A DNA stretch of 21,130 nt from Candidatus Scatomorpha stercoravium (GTDB lineage Bacteria; Bacillota; Clostridia; Oscillospirales; Oscillospiraceae), in the NCBI GenBank assembly GCA_018716005.1, contig DVKN01000148.1:1-21130 (forward strand), written 5' to 3'. The notes beneath the pieces were generated by a model that had not been told where the DNA came from, ran no database searches, and was given only the letters and a program-made list of their open reading frames with translations. A program made the position numbers and the translations under genes. Every line of letters begins with the position of its first letter. Within the stretch, counting starts at the first letter, position 1. Below are positions 14,225-21,130 of the stretch, in pieces.

Positions 14225-15950
14225 TTTGTACCTCCTCCTCGCCGAGCTGGAGCTCGGCAATCTCGCGGTAGAGCGGGCAGCTTTTAAGCAGCTCGCGGTG
14301 CCTGCCGCAGCCGACTATGGCCCCGTCGTCCATCACGAGTATGCGGTCGGCGTCGATTATGGAGCCCACGCGCTGGGCGACGATTATCATGGTGGAGTCT
14401 CCCATATTCTCCCGCAGGCGCTCGCGGAGCGTGCGGTCGGTCTTCATGTCGAGGGCGGAGAAGCTGTCGTCGAAGAGGTATATCTCCGGCCTCTTCACGA
14501 CGGCGCGGGCTATGGCCATGCGCTGGCGCTGGCCGCCCGAGAGGTTCGTGCCGCCCTGGGCAATTTCGGCGTGGTAGCCGCCGGGCCTGCGCTCTATGAA
14601 TTCGTCCGCGCAGGCTATATGCGCCGCGGCGCGCCACTCCTCCTCCCCGCTCTCCGCGCCGCCGAAGCTGAGGTTCGTGGCGACGTCGCCGGAAAAGAGC
14701 AGGTTCTTCTGCGGGATATAGCCAATCAGGCCGCGCAGCTCGCTGAGAGAGTACTTGCGCACGTCCATGCCGTCGACATAGACGTGGCCGACGGTGGCGT
14801 CGTAGAGGCGCGGGATGAGCTTGAGCACGCTGGATTTGCCGCAGCCGGTGCGGCCGATTATGGCCGTCACCTCGCCCGCGCGCGTCTCGAAGCTGATGTC
14901 GCGCAGGACGGGCTCGTCCGCGCCGGAATAGGCGAAGGAGACGTGGTCGAACCTCACGCTCGCGCGCTCGGTGCGCTCGGAGGCGCTGTGCGTCCCGTCT
15001 TTGACGGAGGGCTCGGTGTTCAGCACCTCGGCGATGCGCTTCGCGCAGGCGTAGCTCATGGGGAAGAGCATGATGACGAGCGCGAGCATCATTATCGCCG
15101 CGAGTATCATAGAGATGTACTGGCTGTTCGCCACGAGCGCGCCGACCTCCATCTCGCCGGCGGATACGTAGTGCGCGCCGAGGCCCATGACCGCCGCCGT
15201 CGTCACGCCGAAGACCACCTGTATCACCGGCACGAGCAGCGCCGAGACGCGCCCGGAGCGCACGGTCATGTCCGCGAGCTCCGTGTTCGCCTCGTTGAAG
15301 CGCTCCGCCTCCCGCTCCTCGCGGTTGAAGGCGCGGATAACGCGCACGCCCTCGAGCGTCTCGAGGAATACGCGGTTGAGGCGGTCTATCTTCCTGCGGA
15401 GCGCGACGGAATAGCGCGAGACGAAGATAACTATCACGCCCGCGCCGATTATCAGCACCGGTATCGCGACGTTCAGCACCACGCTGAGCTCGCCGCCCGT
15501 CGCCGACGAGAGCGCGAGCCCCGCGACGGCCATCAGCGGCGCGGTCACGCCCAGGCGCAGCAGCAGCGAGAGGAAGAGCTGGATATTCGTCACGTCCGAG
15601 GTGGTGCGCGTGACGAGGCTCGCCGTGCCGAAGGCGTCCATCTCCGCGGCCGAGAAGCTCTGCACCCTCGCGAAAATCTCGCTGCGCAGGTCGGCGGCGA
15701 ACTTCGTCGATATCTTCGCCGAGAGCACCGTGGCCAGTATGTTGAAAAGGCAGGCCAGCAGCGAGAGCGCGGCCATTATGACGGCGATAACCGCTATCGC
15801 GCTGCGGCTCTCGCCCGTCACGCCTACGTCTATCATGCTCGCGAGCGCCGTGGGCAGCAGCATCGCCGCCACGGCCGAGAGCAGCATAAATATGAGCAGC
15901 CCGGCGACGCGCCTGCCGCTGAGCCTGACGCGGGAAAAAATTGTACCCAT
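14205..15950 (-). CDS. ABC exporter half-transporter with degenerate catalytic residues
   Basis: The 581-residue fused permease-ATPase is the first gene of the pair. The membrane domain opens with the strongly hydrophobic VAGLLIFMLLSAVAAMLLPT. The ATPase domain has Walker A GRTGCGKSS (~367) and a canonical signature NLSGGQRQR (~468). Walker B reads IYLFDDSFSALD (~492), with aspartate replacing the catalytic glutamate, and the switch histidine is glutamine in MIIVAQRVGS. Both substitutions mark the non-hydrolysing subunit of heterodimeric exporters. Its canonical signature would complete the partner's active site. The ATG at 15950 follows AAGGAG by four to five bases. It is transcribed from a near-consensus promoter that overlaps a putative operator, divergent from the TetR gene. 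Confidence 0.95.
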   Translation of the reverse strand: MGTIFSRVRLSGRRVAGLLIFMLLSAVAAMLLPTALASMIDVGVTGESRSAIAVIAVIMAALSLLACLFNILATVLSAKISTKFAADLRSEIFARVQSFSAAEMDAFGTASLVTRTTSDVTNIQLFLSLLLRLGVTAPLMAVAGLALSSATGGELSVVLNVAIPVLIIGAGVIVIFVSRYSVALRRKIDRLNRVFLETLEGVRVIRAFNREEREAERFNEANTELADMTVRSGRVSALLVPVIQVVFGVTTAAVMGLGAHYVSAGEMEVGALVANSQYISMILAAIMMLALVIMLFPMSYACAKRIAEVLNTEPSVKDGTHSASERTERASVRFDHVSFAYSGADEPVLRDISFETRAGEVTAIIGRTGCGKSSVLKLIPRLYDATVGHVYVDGMDVRKYSLSELRGLIGYIPQKNLLFSGDVATNLSFGGAESGEEEWRAAAHIACADEFIERRPGGYHAEIAQGGTNLSGGQRQRMAIARAVVKRPEIYLFDDSFSALDMKTDRTLRERLRENMGDSTMIIVAQRVGSIIDADRILVMDDGAIVGCGRHRELLKSCPLYREIAELQLGEEEVQNELKGL

Positions 15951-15999
15951 AATGCTCCTTCCACTCTTGACAATTCCTTATCCGGATGTTAGTATTAAA

Positions 16000-16013
16000 G
16001 AAACGATTGTTTC
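16000..16013. promoter_or_regulatory. Inverted repeat at the ABC transcription start, possible operator
   Basis: GAAAC-GATT-GTTTC is a 5-bp inverted repeat with a four-base spacer, about 10 bases downstream of the ABC -10 element, at roughly +3 to +16. A repressor bound here would block the exporter promoter. The short arms make chance occurrence possible. Confidence 0.4.
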
Positions 16014-16022
16014 AGTGAGACA

Positions 16023-16050
16023 AGGATACCACAGAAATTTTTGTTGTCAA
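16023..16050 (-). promoter_or_regulatory. Promoter of the ABC exporter operon
   Basis: On the minus strand, perfect -35 TTGACA (16050-16045), a 16-base spacer and -10 TATCCT (16028-16023) with the extended TGG before it. It lies 73 bases upstream of the first ABC start codon. Confidence 0.75.
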
Positions 16051-16070
16051 CAGCTTTAATGAAAGTGGAA

Positions 16071-16098
16071 TATCTGAGCTACTATAGTCTCTGAGATA
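16071..16098. promoter_or_regulatory. 28-bp imperfect palindrome upstream of tetR, candidate TetR operator
   Basis: Eleven of fourteen position pairs are complementary. The centre is ACTATAGT and the outer arms are TATCT and AGATA. Length, symmetry and placement 22 bases before the tetR start fit the operators of TetR regulators, which often sit in divergent intergenic regions and control both sides. Confidence 0.55.
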
Positions 16099-16119
16099 CT
16101 AAAACCGGAGTCGAGTTTC

Positions 16120-16653
16120 ATGAGAAGGAGCACGGCCACAACCGAATATCTAAAGGAGTGCATGGGCACGGCCCTGCTGGAGCTCATGCGCGAGAAGCCG
16201 CTCGAGAAGATAAGCATAGAGGAGATGACGGCGAAGGCCGACGTGGGCCGCTCGACCTATTTCCGCTACTTCAAGAGCAAGGACGAGGTGCTGAGCTTCA
16301 AGATACGCTGCCTCTGGAAGCGCTATGACGCCGGGCGCGGGGCATCCGCCGGAAATGAGGACGACGGCCCCGCGGCAATGGGCCGCTTCCTGCGCTTCTG
16401 CCTGGAGACGCGGGAGATAAACGACCTCTTATACTCCACGGGCCACCAGAACTGCATCATAGACGCCTATTTGCAGATACTCGCGCCCGACGAGGGCAAG
16501 GGGGACGACGTGCCCGCCTATTACGCGCGCAATTTTGCCGCCTACGCGCTCTTCGGCATTGTCAACGCCTGGATACTGCGCGGCTATAAGGAGACGCCGG
16601 AGGAGATGGAGCGGATTATGCGCCGCAGCCTTGGACAGGAGGAGGAGCAATGA
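16120..16653 (+). CDS. TetR family transcriptional regulator
   Basis: The 177-residue protein has an N-terminal TetR helix-turn-helix at residues ~10-60: LLELMREKPLEKISIEEM, then AKADVGRSTYFRYFKSKDE, with the family pattern STYFRYFKSK in the recognition region. The variable C-terminal domain would bind a ligand, and a RYFKSKDEVL linker precedes it. The ATG at 16120 has CGGAG nine bases upstream. It lies divergent from the ABC exporter pair with 169 bases between, which contain two inverted repeats. Its TGA overlaps the ATG of the AI-2E-family gene (ATGA). By analogy with other TetR-exporter pairs it probably represses the exporter, and perhaps its own operon, until a toxic substrate is sensed. 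Confidence 0.93.
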   Translation: MRRSTATTEYLKECMGTALLELMREKPLEKISIEEMTAKADVGRSTYFRYFKSKDEVLSFKIRCLWKRYDAGRGASAGNEDDGPAAMGRFLRFCLETREINDLLYSTGHQNCIIDAYLQILAPDEGKGDDVPAYYARNFAAYALFGIVNAWILRGYKETPEEMERIMRRSLGQEEEQ

Positions 16654-17768
16654 AGGATATAAAGACTCGCACGCTCGTGAAAATCGTCCTCGCGTGCTTC
16701 GCGCTGTATCTCGCCATGTACTACTGGACGCCGGTCGCGGGCTTCCTCGGCGTCGCGCTCTCGGCCTTTGTGCCGCTGCTGCTGGGACTGGCGCTCGCCT
16801 ATCCGCTGAACATACTCATGAGCTTCTACGAGCGGCACTTCTTCCCCAATTCGCAGAAAAAAGCCGTGCTCAAAACCCGCACGGGCCTCTGCCTCGTCTT
16901 CGCCATACTGACGCTGCTCGGCATCATCGCGCTGGTGCTCTGGCTCATCATCCCGCAGCTCGTCGACTGCGTGCGGCTGCTGCTCGCGCAGATACCCGTG
17001 GCGCTCGAGAGGGCCGCGGAATGGCTGGTGCAGACCGGCATCGCCGACGAGCTCGTGACCCGCATCACCGAGTGGGCCGAGGGCTTCGACTGGCAGAGCC
17101 GGCTCGAGGGCATAATCACCGCCGTGCTCGGCGGGGCCACGGACGTGGTCGGCGTTGTCGCCGGCGTCGTAACCACGGCGGTGTCCGGCATTGCGACGGC
17201 CTTCATCACGATAATCTTCGCCGTCTACGTCCTGCTCGGCCGGCGGAAGCTCGCCGGACAGCTCAACCGCCTCATGCGGCGCTATCTCGGCGAGGGGCTG
17301 CGAGGGAAGATTCACTACGTCCTCGGCGTCTTCAACGACTGCTTCCACCGCTTCATCGTCGGCCAGTGCGCCGAGGCCGTCATACTCGGCACGCTCTGTA
17401 TGCTGGGCATGATGCTGCTCGGCCTGCCCTACGCGCCCATGATAGGCGCGCTGACCGCCTTCTGCGCGCTCATACCGATTGTCGGCGCCTTCCTCGCCGC
17501 GGGCGTCGGCGCCTTCCTCATACTGATGCAGTCGCCCATGCAGGCGCTCATCTTCCTCATCTTCATCGTCGTATTGCAGCAGCTCGAGGGCAACCTCATA
17601 TACCCGCACGTCGTCGGCTCGTCCATACAGCTGCCCGGGATATGGGTGCTCGCCGCCGTCACCGTCGGCGGAAGCGTGCTGGGCATCTTCGGTATGCTCC
17701 TCGGCGTCCCGCTCGCCGCGGGCTGCTACCGCCTCATAAGGAACGACGTAAACCGCGCGCCGGCGTGA
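16650..17768 (+). CDS. AI-2E family transporter (PF01594-type membrane protein)
   Basis: The 372-residue inner-membrane protein has about eight hydrophobic segments. Two are at the N-terminus (VKIVLACFALYLAMYYW; FLGVALSAFVPLLLGLAL), one is near residues 85-105, and a cluster lies at ~165-200 and ~255-360. Family hallmarks include the amphipathic region between TM3 and TM4 and the C-terminal segment ending IFGMLLGVPLAAG. Despite the name, few members have been shown to move autoinducer-2; some act as Na+/H+ antiporters and most are uncharacterised. GGAGGAGG precedes the ATG, which overlaps the tetR stop by one base in each direction (ATGA), so it is co-translated with TetR. It may therefore be part of the same stress response as the divergent ABC exporter. 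Confidence 0.92.
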   Translation: MKDIKTRTLVKIVLACFALYLAMYYWTPVAGFLGVALSAFVPLLLGLALAYPLNILMSFYERHFFPNSQKKAVLKTRTGLCLVFAILTLLGIIALVLWLIIPQLVDCVRLLLAQIPVALERAAEWLVQTGIADELVTRITEWAEGFDWQSRLEGIITAVLGGATDVVGVVAGVVTTAVSGIATAFITIIFAVYVLLGRRKLAGQLNRLMRRYLGEGLRGKIHYVLGVFNDCFHRFIVGQCAEAVILGTLCMLGMMLLGLPYAPMIGALTAFCALIPIVGAFLAAGVGAFLILMQSPMQALIFLIFIVVLQQLEGNLIYPHVVGSSIQLPGIWVLAAVTVGGSVLGIFGMLLGVPLAAGCYRLIRNDVNRAPA

Positions 17769-17777
17769 GCGCGCCCC

Positions 17778-17806
17778 TTGCGCTCCTCGCCGCGGAGTGG
17801 TATTAT
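17778..17806 (+). promoter_or_regulatory. Extended -10 promoter of the GntR-type regulator
   Basis: -35 TTGCGC at 17778-17783, a 17-base spacer, then -10 TATTAT at 17801-17806 preceded by TGG. The ribosome site AAAGGAGG follows about 11 bases further on. The -35 is weak, compensated by the extended -10. Confidence 0.6.
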
Positions 17807-17832
17807 CTAGTTGACGAAAGGAGGCGCTCGCC

Positions 17833-18405
17833 GTGGCAGTCAGCCTTACCGAGAAGATATACGTCGATTTGCAGCGGAAGATTATCGAGGGCGAGATTTC
17901 CCCTCGCGAATTCCTGACGGAGAGCCGCGTGGCGGAGGAATACTCCGTCAGCAAGGCCCCGGCGAAGCAGGCGCTGCACATCCTCTCCGACCAGGGCTAT
18001 CTTATCAGCTATCCCCGCCGCGGCTATATGGTCTGCACCTACACCGCTCCCGAGGTGAACGAGATACAGCAGATCCGCCGCTGCCTCGAGGGCCTCTGCG
18101 TCCGCCTGGCGATTGAGCGCGCGAGCGACGAGGAAATCCTCTCCCTGCGCGTCTACGAGGGTATGGCGGCGCACGAGCTCGACCCGCGCGCGGCCATCAA
18201 TACGCGCTTCCACACCCGCCTCGCCGAGCTCTCCGGGAACCCCTTCATGCCCGAGACGCTGCGCCCGCTGATACTCAAGGCCACGATGAGCTACATCAAG
18301 GGCGAGCCGGACATAGAACACTTTGAGAAAATCGTCGGCGCCATGCTCCGGCGCGACGTCGAGCTCGCCCTCGAGTGTCTGTACGAGGACATACGCTACA
18401 TATAA
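17833..18405 (+). CDS. GntR family transcriptional regulator, FCD/FadR-type
   Basis: The 190-residue protein has an N-terminal winged helix at residues ~5-72 (LTEKIYVDLQRKIIEGEI, then LTESRVAEEYSVSKAPAKQA and the wing YLISYPRRGYMVCTY). The helical C-terminal domain at ~75-185 (VNEIQQIRRCLEGLCVRLA; INTRFHTRLAELSGNPFM) matches the FCD fold, which commonly binds small organic acids or amino acids with a metal. The GTG start at 17833 has AAAGGAGG eight bases upstream. It has its own promoter and terminator, and the next gene downstream is an APC permease whose promoter carries a perfect palindrome. The likely role is substrate-responsive control of that permease and the class V enzyme. Confidence 0.92.
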   Translation: MAVSLTEKIYVDLQRKIIEGEISPREFLTESRVAEEYSVSKAPAKQALHILSDQGYLISYPRRGYMVCTYTAPEVNEIQQIRRCLEGLCVRLAIERASDEEILSLRVYEGMAAHELDPRAAINTRFHTRLAELSGNPFMPETLRPLILKATMSYIKGEPDIEHFEKIVGAMLRRDVELALECLYEDIRYI

Positions 18406-18416
18406 AAACGCACAAT

Positions 18417-18443
18417 GGACGCCCGGCCGGGCGTCCTGTTTTT
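18417..18443 (+). terminator. Terminator of the GntR regulator gene
   Basis: GGACGCCC (18417-18424) pairs with GGGCGTCC (18429-18436) around GGCC, which is itself self-complementary, and TGTTTTT follows immediately. More T-rich sequence continues to about 18467. Confidence 0.88.
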
Positions 18444-18481
18444 ATCGTTTTGCCGTTTTATCGTTTTAAACTGTTTAGGTA

Positions 18482-18510
18482 TTGACAAACTCCTCCCGGG
18501 ATGCTATCTT
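18482..18510 (+). promoter_or_regulatory. Promoter of the APC permease operon
   Basis: Perfect -35 TTGACA at 18482-18487, a 17-base spacer, and -10 TATCTT at 18505-18510 with an upstream TGC (extended -10). The leader to the ATG at 18571 is about 54 bases. Confidence 0.85.
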
Positions 18511-18526
18511 ACTGATTATAATCAGT
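18511..18526. promoter_or_regulatory. Perfect 16-bp palindrome, candidate GntR operator
   Basis: ACTGATTATAATCAGT equals its own reverse complement. It begins on the base after the -10 hexamer and spans roughly -6 to +10 of the permease promoter, where a bound regulator would block initiation. The adjacent GntR/FCD protein is the obvious candidate ligand; binding is inferred. Confidence 0.65.
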
Positions 18527-18570
18527 GGGTATTATTATGCTCGCTGAAAGCTGCCTGAGAGGTGAAAAAC

Positions 18571-19935
18571 ATGGAAAAGAAAAAGATTGGCCTCATAGGG
18601 GCCATACTCATGGGTATCGGCTGCATAGTCGGCTCCGGCATCTTCGGCACCATGCCGACCGTCGCCGCGGAATACGGCCCCGGCATAGTTTACGCCCTGC
18701 TGGGCGCGGCGGTTGTCGTCATACTGCGCGCCATGAGCCTGCTGTACACCAGCTCCGCCCTCCCGACGACGGCGGCGCAGTTCGTCTGGGCGAGCAAGCT
18801 TGTCCACCCGGCGCTGGGCGCCTTCATCTCCATCTCCGCAATCCTCATGCCGACGATGGTCTCCCTCTTCGGCGTGCTCTTCGCGGACTATTTCATCCAG
18901 CTCTTCCCGAACCTCGGCGTCACCCCGACCATGGCCTCCGTCGGTCTGCTGGTCGTCTTCGGCGTCATCGCCTGGTTCGGCAACAAAACCAGCGTCGACG
19001 TGAGCAACATCATGGTCGTGCTGCTGCTTATCGCCATCTTCCTCTACATCTTCCTCGGCCTGCCCAACATTGACGCAGACAACGTCACCTTCGGCGAGAT
19101 AATCCGTCCGGGCATCGGCATCTCCACGATTGCCGCGGCCATCGGCGTCCTGACCAGCTCCCTCTCCGGCGCGAGCAGCGTGGCGCAGCTGGCCAACGAC
19201 ATCAAGAAGCCCGAGCGCAACGTGCCCCTGTCCCTCGCGCTCTGCCCGCTGATAGTCGCGATTATCTACATCCTCATGGCCGTCGTCACCATCGGCGTCG
19301 TGCCCTACGCCGAGGTCACCACCCTGACCGACGTCGCCAACCACTTCATGAGCCCCGCCCTGCTGACCTTCTTCATCGTCGGCGGCCCCATCTGCGGCAT
19401 CATCACCTCCCTCGTGCCCGTAGCCCTGGCCTGCGTGGCGCTGGTGGAGTATTCCGCGCGCATGAAGGTCTTCCCCGCCTGCTTCGCCAACCGCAACAGG
19501 CACGGCACCGCCTACTGGAGCCTCGTCCTCGTCATGGGCATCGCCATCGTCATCTGCGCCACCGGCGCCACCTTCGGCGTGGTCATGACCATATTCTCCT
19601 TCGTCAACACGCTTTCGGAGATTCCGAACACCCTCTCCCCGATTTTCGCCCACCGCAAGTACCCCAAAATCTGCGACAATTCCCCGGTCAAGATGCCCTA
19701 CCCGCTCGCCTTCGTGCTGGCCATCGTGACCGCCTGCATCTGCGCCTACCTCTGCTATGAGATGATTCTGACGCTCGACGCGACCGCCGCCATAGGCATC
19801 CTCGCCGTGTACGTCGTGGGCTATCTCTACTTCTTCGCGCGCATCCGCTTCCTCAAGGGCAAGGGCGTCGACCTCATCGCCGAGATGAAGGAGCCCGTCG
19901 CCGAGTGGGAGGAGAAGGAGCGCTCCCTTCAGTAA
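18571..19935 (+). CDS. APC family amino-acid permease
   Basis: The 454-residue inner-membrane protein has about twelve hydrophobic segments. TM1 carries the APC signature IVGSGIFGTMPTVAAEYG (residues ~15-35), the unwound substrate- and ion-binding segment of the LeuT-like fold. Another family-like motif is the TM6 region SSLSGASSVAQLANDIKKPE, the equivalent of the LeuT-fold second half-helix. The ATG at 18571 has GAGAGGTG about six bases upstream and was preferred to the GTG at 18562, which lies within that site. It takes up an amino acid or related amine by symport or exchange; the substrate is not predictable by eye. The class V PLP enzyme begins 18 bases after its stop. Isoleucine codons in most of the gene are ATC, whereas neighbours use many ATA codons, which may reflect high expression. 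Confidence 0.93.
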   Translation: MEKKKIGLIGAILMGIGCIVGSGIFGTMPTVAAEYGPGIVYALLGAAVVVILRAMSLLYTSSALPTTAAQFVWASKLVHPALGAFISISAILMPTMVSLFGVLFADYFIQLFPNLGVTPTMASVGLLVVFGVIAWFGNKTSVDVSNIMVVLLLIAIFLYIFLGLPNIDADNVTFGEIIRPGIGISTIAAAIGVLTSSLSGASSVAQLANDIKKPERNVPLSLALCPLIVAIIYILMAVVTIGVVPYAEVTTLTDVANHFMSPALLTFFIVGGPICGIITSLVPVALACVALVEYSARMKVFPACFANRNRHGTAYWSLVLVMGIAIVICATGATFGVVMTIFSFVNTLSEIPNTLSPIFAHRKYPKICDNSPVKMPYPLAFVLAIVTACICAYLCYEMILTLDATAAIGILAVYVVGYLYFFARIRFLKGKGVDLIAEMKEPVAEWEEKERSLQ

Positions 19936-19953
19936 GCCGCTCAGGAGGTCAAA

Positions 19954-21130
19954 ATGATAAATTTCAGCAAGGACATCGAGGGCTTCCGCGCCCACGTGCC
20001 CGTGACGAAGGACTGGGCCTATCTCATCACGGCCAGCACCGGGCTCATCCCCGACTTCATCTACGACGGCGTGCGCCGCTATATGGACGACCGCTATCTC
20101 AAGGGCGGCGACTCCGTCTGGGCCTATGACGACGCTGAGACCGGCACGCTCGGCATGATGGAGCGCGCCAAGGCCGCGCTGGGCAGAATGCTCGGCTGCC
20201 CGGCGGAGGGCATCGCCTTCGGGCAGAGCTCGACGCAGCTCTTCACCATGGTCACGGAGGGCATAGACTACGCGCCCGGCGCGAACGTCGTCACTCCCGG
20301 CGCGGGCTGGATAGGCAGCCGCTACGCCTGGCAGAAGCGCGAGGCCGAGGGCCTTGAGGTCCGCTACGCTTGGCCCGTGAACGGGCTCATCCGCGCCGAG
20401 CAGCTCATGGCCCTCTGCGACGAAAACACCGCCGCCGTCACCGTGAACCTCGTCGAGAGCGACACAGGCTATCTCATGGACATCAAAAAGCTCGCGGCCT
20501 TCTGCCGCGAGCGCGGCATACTGCTCTTTGTCGACGCCGTCCAGGCCGCCGGCGCGCTGAAGATAGATGCGGCGGAATGGGGCGCGGACTTCCTCGTCGG
20601 CAACGACTACAAGTGGATGATGAACTTCTGCGGCACGGGCTACGCCTATGTGGGCGAGCGGGTCCGCTCCCTCGTGAAGCACTGGGGCGCGGGCTGGATG
20701 TCCGACACCGAACGCTTCAACACCGGCAAGGCACGCCTCGAGCTGCTGCCCGACGCCGGGCGCTTTGAGATTGGCTATCCGCACGCGGACGGCATATACG
20801 GCCTCGGCCTCGCCGCGGCGCAGTATGAGCTGCTCGGCGCGGAGAACGTGGAGCGCTGCGTCCGCTCCCTCGGCGACTACTGCCGCGAGCGCGCGCTCGA
20901 CACGCCAGGCGCGGGCCTCGCCTATGACATAGAGCCCGCGGCCTGCTGCCAGATTGCCGTCGTCACGCTCGACGCCTCCCTCGGCCTCAGGGACGAGGAC
21001 TTCGTCAACGCTAAGGTCTTTGCGCCCTCGCTCGGGGCCCCGGACGCCGAGGGGCGGCACAGGCTGCGCCTCAGCCTGCACTATTATAACAACCGCGAGG
21101 ACATAGACCGCTTCTTCGCCGTCGTCGAAG
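19954..21130 (+). CDS. Class V PLP-dependent aminotransferase-fold enzyme (partial, runs off the right edge)
   Basis: 392 residues are visible and the stop codon lies beyond the window; the final segment (RLRLSLHYYNNREDIDRFF) is the usual C-terminal part of this fold, so only a few residues are probably missing. Motifs seen are the phosphate-cup GQSSTQLF (~89-96), NLVESDTGYLMDI (~168-180) typical of the class V family, VDAVQ (193-197) with the aspartate that contacts the PLP ring nitrogen, and YKW with the presumed Schiff-base lysine K220. The fold includes cysteine desulfurases, selenocysteine lyases, isopenicillin-N epimerase-like proteins, serine-glyoxylate aminotransferases and kynureninases; I cannot tell which. 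AGGAGG lies five bases before the ATG. The gene follows the APC permease by 18 bases, so the imported compound is its likely substrate. Confidence 0.9.
   Translation, partial: MINFSKDIEGFRAHVPVTKDWAYLITASTGLIPDFIYDGVRRYMDDRYLKGGDSVWAYDDAETGTLGMMERAKAALGRMLGCPAEGIAFGQSSTQLFTMVTEGIDYAPGANVVTPGAGWIGSRYAWQKREAEGLEVRYAWPVNGLIRAEQLMALCDENTAAVTVNLVESDTGYLMDIKKLAAFCRERGILLFVDAVQAAGALKIDAAEWGADFLVGNDYKWMMNFCGTGYAYVGERVRSLVKHWGAGWMSDTERFNTGKARLELLPDAGRFEIGYPHADGIYGLGLAAAQYELLGAENVERCVRSLGDYCRERALDTPGAGLAYDIEPAACCQIAVVTLDASLGLRDEDFVNAKVFAPSLGAPDAEGRHRLRLSLHYYNNREDIDRFFAVVE

Noticed and set aside
16650..17768. Quorum-sensing transport of autoinducer-2 as the role of the AI-2E-family gene
   Set aside because: The family name overstates the evidence. 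There is no luxS or lsr gene in the window, and the link to TetR and an exporter favours another role.
18439..18467. Two TTTTATCGTTTT copies after the GntR gene terminator
   Set aside because: Short, T-rich and part of the terminator tail; not a convincing element on its own.
18535..21081. 848-codon open frame on the minus strand opposite the permease and PLP enzyme
   Set aside because: It is opposite two clear genes, the translation is low-complexity (rich in D, G, H, A, V, E) with no domain or ribosome site, and long antisense frames are expected in GC-rich genes.

Overview
The window looks like chromosome of a GC-rich, spore-forming Clostridia member. Order Oscillospirales is my guess, not something the sequence proves. 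Pointers are a SpoIIE-type sporulation phosphatase, strong Shine-Dalgarno sites (AGGAGG), tRNA genes that encode their own CCA ends, and short overlapping operons. No stretch longer than about 170 bases lacks a gene or an identifiable signal.

Left edge (1-1311): the end of an integrated mobile element. A complete tyrosine recombinase (120-1148) is followed by an AT-rich, repeat-laden stretch that runs up to the 3' end of a tRNA-Lys gene, a classic integration target. The rest of the element lies outside the window, to the left.

tRNA operon (1312-1910, minus): Arg(TCT)-His(GTG)-Gln(TTG)-Lys(TTT) behind a near-consensus promoter, with perfect hairpins in two of its spacers.

Housekeeping and sporulation block (1969-10908). 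On the minus strand are a MATE exporter, spoIIE with a translationally coupled 97-residue membrane-anchored protein, and murC with a clean terminator. Divergent from murC is a plus-strand operon: cca nucleotidyltransferase, type-4 uracil-DNA glycosylase, a DUF2156 protein and a GNAT acetyltransferase, closed by a terminator. murC and cca appear to share one palindromic -10 element.

Signalling and efflux block (10939-17768): an ECF-type sigma factor overlaps a single-span membrane protein, its presumed anti-sigma. Next comes a heterodimeric ABC exporter on the minus strand. A divergent TetR regulator is overlapped by an AI-2E-family membrane protein. The TetR/ABC intergenic region holds a near-consensus ABC promoter and two inverted repeats that could be operators.

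Right edge (17778-21130): a GntR/FCD-type regulator, then an APC amino-acid permease and a class V PLP-dependent enzyme that runs off the window. The permease promoter abuts a perfect 16-bp palindrome at the expected transcription start, the best candidate operator for the adjacent GntR protein. This looks like a small amino-acid (or amine) uptake-and-conversion system whose substrate cannot be read from the sequence.

I found no CRISPR array, rRNA, insertion sequence or obvious defence system. The least described parts are the spoIIE-coupled small protein, the GntR-permease-PLP enzyme cassette, and the structured spacers around the tRNA operon and att region.
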